Below, piece after piece: positions 23,471 to 34,229 of a DNA stretch of 64,000 nucleotides. The position numbers and the translations under genes were made by a program. Numbering within the stretch: position 1 is the stretch's first letter; the number at the start of each line of letters is the position of its first letter. Source of the stretch: Misgurnus anguillicaudatus (lineage: Eukaryota; Chordata; Actinopteri; Cypriniformes; Cobitidae); NCBI RefSeq assembly GCF_027580225.2, contig NC_073352.2, positions 746,501 to 810,500 on the forward strand, written 5' to 3'. The notes beneath the pieces were generated by a model, which was not told the origin of the DNA, did no database searches, and saw only the letters and a list, made by a program, of their open reading frames with translations.

Positions 23471-23758
23471 ACAGTAAATTATTGTGTTTGTGGGGGTTGC
23501 ACAAACTCCAGCCTGTCAGGACAGCAAGTGCACAGGTTTCCTATGAAGAATAAGGACGGCGCTATCTTCTGTGTCTGGGTGTGTTTAGTGCAGAGGAGTG
23601 ACTTCACATCTCCATGTGCTTTGAAAAACGTGTTAGTGTGTAGCGTTCCAGTTAGATTAAAGAATTATCATCCCTACGATATGATGGAGTTGAACAAGGG
23701 ATGCCGAATCAAGAACCACGTGAGGCCTGTAGTTTTACCGCCGGCGATGAAAACATGA
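23471..23758 (+). pseudogene. decayed THAP-domain fragment (transposase-derived)
   Basis: Frame reads VNYCVCGGCTNSSLSGQQVH then RFPMKNKDG, the typical start of a THAP zinc-binding domain, a DNA-binding module found in P-element-like and some Kolobok transposases and in their domesticated relatives. The first Cys pair is present. The downstream zinc pair is expected as C-x2-H, but reads CSVPV, so the His is lost. The starting Met is also absent (TVNYC). An open frame continues upstream to 23342, but that part does not resemble the domain. No catalytic region follows before the hAT at 23967. It is antisense to nup210. I read it as a dead transposase exon, not a host gene. Confidence 0.65.
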
Positions 23759-23966
23759 TCATGGGTCTGTCTGAGATTTCACCTCAACGAAAACGTGAAC
23801 TCTGCACAGTAAGCAGGGCTTGAGGTTGCGACCAATGCAACCTAATTTTTCAGCGGTGCGACTTTAAAAAATCTGAGGTTGCACAAGTGTGACCAGCCGT
23901 TCAAATGAAAAAAGTCCACGCAACTCAAAAGTAGTCTTCTGGTTCAACAACAGATATACATTAGAC

Positions 23967-25766
23967 TAGGGATGGGCATTTTCCAGTAATTTACTATTAG
24001 AATATTTAAGCTCATAAAGAATGAATATTCGAATATTCGTTTATTTTAATTATGTTAATTAAGACATGCGTCTTTTGTATTTTTCATTTTGTCATAATTT
24101 CACAGAAGGCTTATAATTAGGAAATATCCACAACAAGCTAAACTTATAATATGTATGTATGTATGTATGTATTTTTAAGTTGAAAACATTGTAAAAATAT
24201 ATTTTTTTACATTTTTTCTGTAGGATATTTTTTAAGAAGAAAGGCGTTAAAACCCCATGCGGAGCGAAGTCTGAGTCAGTCAAACCCTTAGTTTCAAGTC
24301 GGTTGTTAGTATGAATTCATTATTGTTTGATCCTACATACATTATATTATACCAAATATTATACACTAACCCCAAATCTAAGTGAAGTTTGAGGACTTGC
24401 AAAGTTTAAAGTTTGAGGACTTGACAAAGTAGGCTATCATCATTTAAACCCTTAAACAGACTCCAAATAAGAGCCCGGAGCAAACGAAAAAAACTAGGGA
24501 TGCACCGATAGGAATTTTTTGGGCCGATACCGATTTAAACAGAAAACTTCTGGCTGACACTGATGCCGATATTAAACACTTGTATACAATACTATACAGT
24601 TGGTCTATGAGCTAGTTAATTTCTGCATCAAATTATTTTTACTGAACATGGATTGGATCTAATTAACATTTAACTGACCAACATAATAAGAGAGGCACAA
24701 ATTAAGCTAAAACAAATATAATAAGACAGCATGACAACCTTCAAAGGTGTTTTTTGCTATTCAGCATTTCTTTTATCAACAACATTAACTCATTTTTTAC
24801 ATATAATGGATTTCTTTATGCAGTTAATTAATAAACAATCGGTATCGGCTTTTCGTGCTATTGCCGATATGCAGATGGTTTCACATTCATCAAAAATCGG
24901 CCGATACATACATCGGTGCATCACTAAAAAAAAACACATCTACATAACCGACTGCTCAGTCGCCATATAAATATCTTCTCAGTTTAGTTTGACATGTATT
25001 TGCGAATAAAGAAAACCCTATTTATCCTACCTGCTTCGGTGAAAGCCCGTTCTTCTGACTAGATATAATAATGCCGATGCTGCGGAGAAAACTCTTCCTC
25101 GTGATGATGGTTCTCCGATAAAAACAACAGACGGATTGAACAAGATTGAATATCTGTATTTAACATTATTTTACAAATAACGTAAGCTGGCTCGATAGAT
25201 TATTGTTGACTGTGCAAAGTTACTAACGTTAGCTTAATTTAACAACATTTCACAAAGACGGAGCTTTGCTTTTAAACTGCCATGTGCAATTATCCGGTTC
25301 ATTTTCGAAAGAGCACCGCATATAATAAATGTTCTCCGTTTCATTTCGTTCTCCGTGCCTGTCTCATTATTAACAAAATAAAGTAGACTTTATAACAGAA
25401 AGCTTACAAATCTCTCATGATGGGTTGATGAGGGCGGAGGCGAGGCACGTTTAATAACACGTGAGCTCTCACTGAACCAGTGGCCAAATACAGCGCGGCG
25501 CACAAACCCGGAGATAAAAGGAAAAACTTAAATTCGTCTGCAATCTGCATTGCCAAACAATAAGAAATACATACAAATTAATGTTCATGTATATCTTACA
25601 TTTAAGTCTGTAAAAGACAGTATAGATGAAGTGAAAAAGCATTAAATAAGTCGTAACCCTTTGGTGGCACATTAAAAACAAACAAACATTCGAATAGCAT
25701 TTTTTAAATTCAAATTATTATTGCCGATCGAATATTCGTATATACGAATATCCGTGCCCATCCCTA
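23967..25766. mobile_element. hAT transposon, 1.8 kb
   Basis: Ends TAGGGATGGGCATTTTCC and CGTGCCCATCCCTA with perfect 8-bp duplications CATTAGAC (23959-23966 and 25767-25774). Subterminal repeats of ATTCGAATATTCG occur at both ends. It contains another hAT at 24495. No transposase. Confidence 0.93.
24495..24926. mobile_element. short hAT, nested
   Basis: Ends TAGGGATGCACCGATAGG and CATCGGTGCATCACTA. Flanks AAAAAAAC and AAAAAAAA give a 7/8 duplication. 432 bp, non-coding, inside the 23967-25766 hAT. Confidence 0.87.
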
Positions 25767-25774
25767 CATTAGAC

Positions 25775-28059
25775 ACAAAAACATCGTGGTCTAAACCAAT
25801 CAGATAGTGAAGGGCAGACACCTCCCCTCCCTCTCTCTCATAACTATGAGCTGCGATTGTGGACAAATGTAAAGCGAATGTCGTGAGAGAAAGCCAAAAT
25901 TCACGAAAGAGACAGTCTGTGCGCGTGAAAGAGACATATTGCACGAAAGAGTCTGAGTCTGTGTGCACGAGAGAGAGAGACAAAATGTGTATGCGCAAAA
26001 CAGAGGGAGTTTCTGCAAGAGAAGGAAGCCTTAATCCATGAAACACTGAAACACATTTACCCATTACCACTATATCGACTAATATCTCATTAATACGGTT
26101 TTCTTTATTGCAAAATGTGTAAAAAAAAATCCATTGTGTGCTCTTGTTCTCACTAACCAGAAATTAAACTTAGAAATAACACCACCTCATAACCACTGCA
26201 TTATCTTGTAGAAAAGCATCATTACCCAACAAACTAACCTGGTAATGTTAACTTGCTGCTGTCATCTCTGTATTACTTCATCTGTGCTCTCAGTGTAACT
26301 TTAGACCTTCACATCGTTTATCAGGTAGATTAACATTACTCATATCTAGAAGTAATTGTACATGCCGCCATCTGTTTACATAATGCATGAGGGCAAATAA
26401 ATAGTAAAATCGATTTATATAGCATGATGTACTCCAACTGTACACCAACCCTATCTTTGACCTTTATTTTTCACACAACTAAATTAACACATTTAGAGTT
26501 GTAGTTTGGGATTGCAGTTCCGTGCTGTTGCACAATTAAATAAAGGTAAACCGGTTTTAATTTTAGTTGTCCAGGTACAGCACAAGATGGTTAGTGTGGG
26601 GACCTTGAATAAAGGGGCTTTCAATAGAGGTTTCAATAATCGATTAATAATTTCATTAATAATTTAAATAACCTATTTGAATATTCTGTTCTGTGGATGA
26701 GTAATGGCACTTCTTAGTCACAGAGGGGCAATATCACCTTATGAAGTGAGAGGTTTCTTGTATAGCGATTTAAGGGTTTTCCGTACGTTTTTAAATGGGT
26801 CAGATGGTAAATCTTTCTTTCGGTGCTACATAAATAAAACGGAATTGAATTAACTACAAAAGCAGATCTACTTGGTACATATCTGATCTAAACTTTATAA
26901 AGAAGTTTTTATACACTAACACAATTTGTGATTATGATTATTGTTTATTGATTGTCACCAAAATGGGGGTATTCAAACCCTTTTAAAATCCTTCTTCCTC
27001 TGGAACCTGTCCTCCAATGGCTGACACATGCAGGTAAGGGCTTCCTGATGGCCTCCAAAGGCGGCCATAGGCCCAGCCGATAACTTGCCTATGCTTTGTA
27101 GCAGTATTGTCTGGAGATGGGGACAAAATATCTATATTGATCATAGAGATTGACTGTATCCTAATATTTTTGTATTTACAAATTACAAATATCGGATTGA
27201 GAATTGCGCGCTGGACGACACGGCATCTGAAGAAAGGAGCTAACAACAACAGCAGCTTGCACAGCAAATATTGCGGTAAATAAAAATTGGTTCAGCATAT
27301 CAGTTATCAGGCACATAAGCATCCAAATATTTGGTATCGGTTTTTTAAAAAATCAGTATTGGTCGATCTCTAATTAATTGTCCCTGCACTCTTGCAGCAT
27401 AATTGTATGGCTGTGGTTCATCATACTAGTTAAAATAAACATTTAATATTTCCTTGGCGTCCGAACTGCCGTTGCGATCCATTTTTTTCTTACTGATTGA
27501 ATTGACTGAACTTCCTATGGTCACGTCACCTCCGGTTTGGCGGTTTTTAGAAGCGGGATTAAAATGTCCTTAAAAAAGGACTCCAGAAGCCTTACTAGCA
27601 TATTTATAATTATATTTTAAAGAAAATCTAGTTCCTACATTATTTGAAGCACTGGGAGGTTTAACCTCAAATTTGCTCTTCAAGACAGCAGTCATTGCTC
27701 TTAACAGTTCCTGCTGAATTTTGCATTTCTGCAACTCGATTTTAGAAATCGGCAGCAGAATTTGACCCAGGAAGCGTTGAGTGACGTCATCATATTGCTT
27801 GATGCTCTTTGCACTTCAAAAAAGACTGTGTATTTTAAAAGGTGTAATGTGTTTTTAGCAGCATCTAGCGACGGGATTGCAAACTGCAATCAGTCTCAAC
27901 TTTGAAATGCAAGGAGAAGCTACTGTACAGTAGCTGCCACAGGACAACCAGTCATCACCTGAGACAATGTAGGAATAAAACAGGCTCTATAAACACGTGA
28001 CAAAGACAACCATGTTAGTGGACCTGTGGTGCATGAGGATGTCACGCAAATCAGGTAAA
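25775..28059. other. intronic sequence without a recognised gene
   Basis: Contains a one-ended hAT-like patch ending TTGGTCGATCTCTA near 27359 and a TTTAAAAGGTGTAATGTG patch near 27835 of the kind seen at miniature element ends. The Arg/Glu-rich open frames at 25800-26041 come from GAGA-type sequence. No splice-bounded coding exon was found. Confidence 0.5.
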
Positions 28060-29370
28060 CAAGGTTCAAAACGCTGCCGCAAGAGTGCTTACTCGATCTA
28101 AAAAGTATGACCACATAAGTCCAACTCTGGCATCTTTACACTGGCTACCAGTTAAATATCGCATACAATTTAAAATATTACTAATCATCTACAAAGCCTT
28201 AAATTGGCCTAGCACCCCCATATATTAAAGAATTACAATATTATCAGAATACAATCCATCACGTACACTGCGATCACAAAATTCTGGCCACTTGATTATC
28301 CATAGAGTATCAAAAGTAGGGCTGCACGATTTGGGTAATTTTTTCCATTGCGGTTATTCATGCTAATATTGCGATTGTGATTATAATGGTATAAATGGTA
28401 TCATGAGTCAACTTGATGGGTTTTAAGGAAATCCACACACAGTTTAGTGATAATGCTAAAATGTGTATTTGTAAAACTAGAAATGTTTTCCTATTGCCAC
28501 GTGATGTAGCAACTGCTCAGTGTCAGTAATCCTAAATCCAAAATACTGCCATACAACAGACGTAGAGTTTTTTTAGCTACCAGATCACTGTCAACCTCCT
28601 CTGCATCTATCTTCACTCTGGTATTTCCACGCTGCGCACACACAAGTGACGACGCACACTACACACGTGCATGCCACACATGCACTGCCTTTTTTGTTTG
28701 TTTTTTCTTTCTTTTTTTAAACAGCAAGGAAAATCATTAAACTGTTATCAGAAAGTTTGTGTTAACAAGTCCACACATGTATTTATTTAATATAATTGCA
28801 ACATTTTGCTGTCATATAATTGCACAGGTTGACATTGCGATTGCGATGCGATTAATTGTGCAGCACTAATCAAAAGTGTCTAAAGGTGGTAGATCTTTTT
28901 CCTACTTAGCCCCTAAGCTCTGGAATGATTTACCAAATAATGTTTGAGAATCAGACACAGTCGATCAATTTAAATCTAAACTTGAGACATTCTTCTTTAA
29001 CAAAGCATTCACATAAAATGTCCAGTAAATGTACTTATCCCGCAATAGTTAGTTTGTCCAGAACAAAGCATTCACATAACTCATCTGGGTAATATACTTA
29101 TGCCGCAATCGTTAGCCTGTCTGGAACTGAGCTGATTTAAACCACAATACTGTATGACACTTGCATTACATGTGAACGGCCCCTACGCTAATAGGATTCT
29201 GTTTCTCTCTCCCCGTCTCGTCCTCGACCACGACCAGTTCCTGCTGCTATGAAGGTCATCACACCACTGATCTACTGACTGTCCTTCAACGTGATGCCCA
29301 GTTGATGCCTGACCAACGACCACCGGCTTACCCGTTCACATACCCCGATAGTGTATATGTATGTATGTAT
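28060..29370 (+). mobile_element. L2 LINE 3' end (copy L2-B), split by a hAT
   Basis: Fragments of the ORF2 C-terminus are readable in several frames: [22 protein letters not shown], then after the insertion [17 protein letters not shown]. Frameshifts and stops are present, including a TGA after LPNNV. The 3' UTR continues to a GTAT-rich tract at 29353-29370, where further elements are inserted. The final (TTGAA) tail is not found. The hAT at 28317-28868 separates the two parts. Confidence 0.85.
28317..28868. mobile_element. hAT, 552 bp, inserted in L2-B
   Basis: Ends TAGGGCTGCACGATTTGGG and TTGTGCAGCACTA, with perfect 8-bp duplications ATCAAAAG (28309-28316 and 28869-28876). The interior repeats ATTGCGATT-type words, as is usual for this kind of end. 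Non-coding. Confidence 0.93.
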
Positions 29371-29648
29371 TTATGTATTAGGTAGGGCCCTATAAAATCC
29401 GTTTTATTTTTTCCCAAATTCCGTTTTATTTTTTCCCAAATTCCGTTTTCTCCGTTTTAATTTTTGCAAATTACGTTTTCTCCGTTTTAATTTTTGGCAA
29501 TTATATTTTTTACCCTTTACTTTTATTTTAGTCATAAAAAGAGTGTGCCTTTAATGTTAATGATTAAAATGTAAATGATTTGTGGAAAAACTGGATAACA
29601 GGATTACTTAATGACTATAAAAGACGCATTTACACACACACATACACA

Positions 29649-29656
<8 letters not shown>

Positions 29657-29723
<67 letters not shown>
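29657..29723. repeat. (CA)n microsatellite
   Basis: A pure CA run of about 67 bp, preceded by an imperfect CACA/CGCG stretch from 29633. Confidence 0.95.
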
Positions 29724-29725
<2 letters not shown>

Positions 29726-31098
29726 CAATTGAATGCATTGTTTAGTGTTGTTGCAGGAGGCTACAACAAGGTGTCAAAGCAGTGGTGCCTTCAGAAGTGC
29801 CTTAAACACATCAATCCAGCGGAACGCGATCCATATTTTATACACAATCGCTTGAAATGCATATAACTTTACAAACATACACAGGATAGTGATCTGACTT
29901 AGGACAGCATGAGCACGCAGCTCTTTGCACGTGCGAGCGAAAGAGAGACAGAGAGCGGCGCCATGATGCAGATGATTTTATTTTAAATGCAAGGGATAGT
30001 TAGTTTGCCTCAGCTCGCTTGAAATGCATAAAACTGGACAAATACATGAGGATTTGTGTTCGCACTTCGGACACATGCGTGAGCGCGTGCACGTGAGAGA
30101 GGTACAGTGAGACAGACGTGGATGAGAGAGTGCATGTGGGTCAAAGACGAGACGTCACCATTTTGGTGTCCGCATCAAATATAATTTACAAAAGTGATTT
30201 TACATACAAAAAAAACATATAAAATGCAAGTAAAATGTCTACTTTTATGTTTCAAATAACTTTTGTGAAAATACAATGACCAAATATGAGTTTAATAATG
30301 CTCCAAAGTGTAAAATCGTCATTCAGCGTAATGGTCCGGACTATGATTTTACTAATACATTTTTAAATAAACGTATAAAATACCATGTTAAAAAAAATAT
30401 TTGCTTCCTTGGCATGTTCACATAAGTGTTGGCTGTTTTATATTAATAGGACTATGTGTTATTTTTTTCGTTAAATATTGAAACAACTAGGGGACTTTTG
30501 TCCCGAATATGCAGTTTGTCAGAGGTCATTCAGTGTAACGGGATCAGGAAACCATTTTGAAATTAAATAAACAAACAATAGTCATCAAGCAGTCTGTGAC
30601 ATCATCAAAAGACCCCCTGAAGACCATGTGGTGATTCAGCAAGGTAAGTTTATTGCCCTTAATTATTTGATAATTTCACCTTTTCATAGTGTGGTATCTT
30701 GAGTTACAAAAACGACTGTCATTCAGTGAAATGCAAAAAAACACTTTTATTGTTAGATTTTTTGAAAAATAAGTAGATGTTGTGAATAACGATGATAAAC
30801 CTTTCTGGTCAAGTTCACTGTTTGATATAGGTATCTAGTTGTTAACTACTAATATTAGCTTAAGTAAAAGTTTCGTCATTCAGGGTAATGTTTTGTCATT
30901 CGGTGTAATGCAAATTGTATGTTACACCACAGTGTCATCCATTACACTGAATGATAGTGTCACTGTTTAGATAACATTTTTAGCATTTTATTTCTATTTC
31001 AGATAAATGAGGGATGTTTAGCACAAAAAAATATATCAAACTTTATCAATATTATTGTTTTAATGTATTTTTGTCGTTTTGGTACTGATTTCTTTTAG

Positions 31099-32123
31099 AT
31101 GCCCACAAACAAAGAGAAAGTTTCTAGGCACTGGCAGAAAGTTAATGCAGACCCAGTAGCTAGGGCAATGCATTTAGCAAGGAGACGAGAAAGGTATTGA
31201 GGAGTGCAATGTAAAAATAATAGGGCTGGGTTTAAAAAGATAGATTTCCCCATTTTAATCAATTCTAATTTTGAAGAAACAAAAGTGATTTGTAAATCCC
31301 AATAATCAGTCTTTCAGTCTATGCTGTTTTCAGCTGATGTTAATCAATATCAAATTGATTTGAAATTGAATCAAACCGTGAAATTTGTGTCCAAGCCTAG
31401 CCCTACAGAGTAATAGTTGACTGCTGTTTTTAGATAGAGATTCCACCCTACCTATACCACAAGTTAAAGGGATAGTTCACCCAAAAATGAAAATCTGGTC
31501 ACCATTCACTCACTCCCACGCTGGTAAAAACCCGCATGATTTTTTTTGTTCTGATAAACACAAAGGAGGATATTTTGAGTAATGTTTGTAACCAAACCGT
31601 CCGTGGACCCCATTTACTTCCATAGTATTATTGTTAGTATCATAGTATGGGGTCCACAAAAGGTTTGGTTGCAAACATTTCTCAAAATATCTTCCTTCCA
31701 TTTATGCGAGTTTGAAACAACACGAGAGTGAGTAAATGATGACAGAATTTTCATTTTTGGGTGAACTATCCCTTTAAGAGAGGCCACTGAGGGGATTCTC
31801 CGCCCATAATACAAATCCTGATAACATGTCATTTATGTTGCCAAACAGAAAGTATTTTTTAATTAATAACACGTTTTATATAGATCTGTGTCAATAATTT
31901 TATGTCAATAATTACATGGAATCTGTATTTCAGCAACCAGAGAAGAAAGCAAGCTGCCTTGGCTGCAAATCCTGATCACCTGTCAATCAGGAATTTATCA
32001 GATGCTGCAGCTGAGAAGAGGCGAAAGCAATGGCGGAAAAATCAAAGAAAACACAGGGCAGAAGCTAAACGTATAAGGGCAGTTCTGGATCTTATTATAC
32101 AGTATTACCACCTGTTCAGTTAA
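31099..32123 (+). CDS. putative two-exon 94-residue basic protein in transposon
   Basis: Exon 1 at 31099-31193 starts ATG right after TTCTTTTAG and ends at a GTATTG donor. Exon 2 at 31934-32123 follows TGTATTTCAG and runs to a TAA. The two join in phase (31 codons plus 2 nt; the next base completes Ser). Exon 1 reads MPTNKEKVSRHWQKVNADPV and ends in an Arg-rich helix. Exon 2 opens NQRRKQAALAANPDHLSI and continues with Arg/Lys-rich helix-like sequence, including RRKQWRKNQRKHRAEAKR. The A(D/N)P(V/D) phrase occurs in both exons, suggesting an internal repeat. The composition suggests nucleic-acid binding, such as the N-terminal part of a transposase or an accessory protein. I do not recognise the family. 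A 314-bp TTAA element lies in the intron. Expression and splicing are inferred. Confidence 0.5.
31464..31777. mobile_element. TTAA miniature element
   Basis: Perfect-looking inverted ends TTAAAGGGATAGTTCACCC and GGGTGAACTATCCCTTTAA, with TTAA at both borders. The next words (AAAAATGAAAAT and ATTTTCATTTTT) extend the repeat. The centre is partly palindromic (ATGGGGTCCAC-type words). Non-coding. A related left-end copy is at 52665. Confidence 0.92.
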
Positions 32124-34191
32124 TTTTTACGAATATGATATGCATTATGGAATAAAAATGATTATTAATTTCAGCATCTACTTCTGTGATTTGTTAAGGA
32201 ATAAAATGATACAGAATAATATTCAAAACATTGCAATAATGGAAACAATGACACTATTTTTGTCAAAAATGTCATTCAGTGTAACAAACCATGGTCATTC
32301 GGTGTAACACATATATTTATGTAGAAATGAAACAATATACTTATTCTGAGCTGTACTTATTAAAATATGTATAATAATGTGTGATCCTTCAAAACTTTTA
32401 TTTTATTTGAATTGATTTTCACTTCCTTACAAAAACTTCTTGCTGACAAATGGGTAAAACCTAATGGTTTAAAGGATATTGGCGAAGTAAAATGCTTTAA
32501 AATGACAAATAGTTAGTATTTGGTGTCTGCACTGTGATCTATAAATAGAGTCTTGTAATGTGTCATCAAATAATAGTTTTTCTAAAAATGTCTGATAATA
32601 TTTTTTTGCATAAAAATATTGTTACACTGAATGACATTTTAGTTGGTGTCTTCTGTACAATTCCAGTAAAAATGTATGGTAGTAATTATTTTTTGCTCAG
32701 AAAAACATATAGTTAAACAGGACATATTCTAATGTATGTGAAAAAGACTAAATTTAAAGCTCTTTTACACTTTTATTTTTTTTTATGCTTTAAACCCCCT
32801 TTTCGTCTTTGACCCATGTATCTTTGCGCTCACCGTGAACAGTGTTGACAAAACTTCCAAAATAACAGTTCTCCGGTCACATAAAAGTCATGTGAGACCT
32901 GCTCGGAACTAAGTGCTTAGCGTCGAATTTCTTAATTTTTTCGCTGACGAAAGCAGAGTCGTGGAGAGCCGCTTCGCCATGGTTTCAGTGTTTTGGAGGG
33001 GGTCTGAAACGACGGGAGGGGGCGTGTCGCCCAGATTTACTACCCCCGGTCTGCATTTCCCCCAGACATACGTTCGTCTCCCACACAAAAACATAATTTT
33101 ATTCAAAATATGTAAAATTACGCAAAAGTCCGCGTTAATACTAGATTCCGTGTTAATACTAGATTCCGTGTTAATTAGCCAATTCCGCGATTCCGTCCGC
33201 GATTCCGTGATCGCGGAAATTATAGGGCCCTAATTAGGGATGCCAAAATTCTCAATACATTAATGAACCGTTCGGTTCGACCCCCACGGTGCAATACGCG
33301 CATGTGAATTGCGGTTTATCCGTACAAATCTGTCAGTTTTATATTCCCTGCACTTTTGTTAATGTGCCCGTCCGCGTGATCTGCAAGCTTATGAACGCCA
33401 CAGCGATGATATCCGTGTGCGCTAGCTGCGTTAACTCTGCTTGCAATGCTGGTGTCAGATTTCATTCGCGTGCACACACGTGAACAGAAGTACGACAACA
33501 AAAAGAAGCAGGATGACTGTCTTTTAAATCTGAAGTGTGGATTAATTATTTGCGCGTGTAGATTGCATACAACATCAATGTAAAGATGCAAATTCACGTG
33601 GGGCAATGCGAATGACGCAAATTGGGCTTGTTATTGATGCAAACGCGCGTTATTTGCCTCAAACACGTCTTCCACACAAGTTGAAAAAGTTCAACTCAAG
33701 AAGAGGTTGCGCCTGATGCTAAAATAATTCCCACCAGTAATCATGATTGAGGAACGCATTTTTGGTTTCTACACAGACAGCATGATGTTGGATTTAACAG
33801 TAGTGCAGTAAGGTATAGCCTTCATTTACAATGTAAAGTTAAATTTACTAAGTACAGGTATATAAAATGGCCAATTTATGTAATGTTATGAATTCACATG
33901 TTCCCCAGTTTGAATAGGATATCATTTTTATATGTCTTTATTTAATTATATCTTATATTATTGTATCAGTACACTAGAAATATGTAAGATGATTTTTCCA
34001 TTTACATAAAATAAAGAGAACTGCAATTAAATTTCTTCTTAACATCTCACTGTTCCTGTTACCCAAGCATAGAAAATTAAAAAACACTTTTTTAATAGGC
34101 CAAGGCATCAGAACCGAAACCGAACCGAAAACCGTGGACAAGAACCGAAAATTGTATTGAACCGTGAACCAAGTGTATTGTTGCATCACTA

Positions 34192-34229
34192 GTATGTATG
34201 TATGTATGTATGTATGTATGTACATATAT
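34192..34229. repeat. (GTAT)n microsatellite
   Basis: About seven GTAT units plus ACATATAT. It is the continuation of the GTAT-rich tract of L2-B, separated from 29353-29378 by the inserted hAT. Confidence 0.9.

Larger units (their letters stand above)
30318..32635. repeat. dispersed array of a 16-bp motif
   Basis: The motif GTCATTCAGTGTAATG or a close variant starts at 30318, 30525, 30718, 30875, 30895, 32271 and 32294 on the plus strand. It occurs inverted at 30940-30955 and 32621-32635. The spacing is irregular and the copies lie on both sides of the putative gene. All are inside the 29383-33232 element. Possible transposase-binding sites; function unproven. Confidence 0.8.
29383..33232. 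mobile_element. 3.85-kb DNA transposon, superfamily unassigned
   Basis: Ends TAGGGCCCTATAAAATCCG and TTATAGGGCCCTA form a 13-bp-class inverted repeat, and ATTAGG flanks both sides (29377-29382 and 33233-33238), a 6-bp duplication. Repeated CCGTTTTATTTT and ATTCCG words occur near the ends. It contains a CA repeat, nine copies of a 16-bp motif, a putative two-exon gene (31099-32123) and a TTAA miniature element in that gene's intron. A 6-bp duplication does not fit hAT (8 bp). I cannot name the superfamily. Confidence 0.82.
29379..34191. mobile_element. hAT interrupted 4 bp from its left end
   Basis: The left end is TAGG at 29379-29382; the body resumes as GATGCCAAAATTCTC at 33239; the right end is AACAATAC...TTGCATCACTA-like at 34191. 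Flanks TTATGTAT (29371-29378) and GTATGTAT (34192-34199) match at 7 of 8. Repeated GAACCG words occur at both ends. The 29383-33232 element is inserted in it. The hAT itself sits in the GTAT tract of L2-B. Confidence 0.82.

Noticed and set aside
25800..26070. Ser- or Arg/Glu-rich open frames on both strands
   Set aside because: They come from GAGAGA-rich, low-complexity sequence and have mirrored frames on both strands.
32913..33233. A 106-residue open frame at the right end of the 3.85-kb element
   Set aside because: It reads through repeated TTCCG words of the terminal region into the transposon end, and no splice link to the two-exon candidate is visible.
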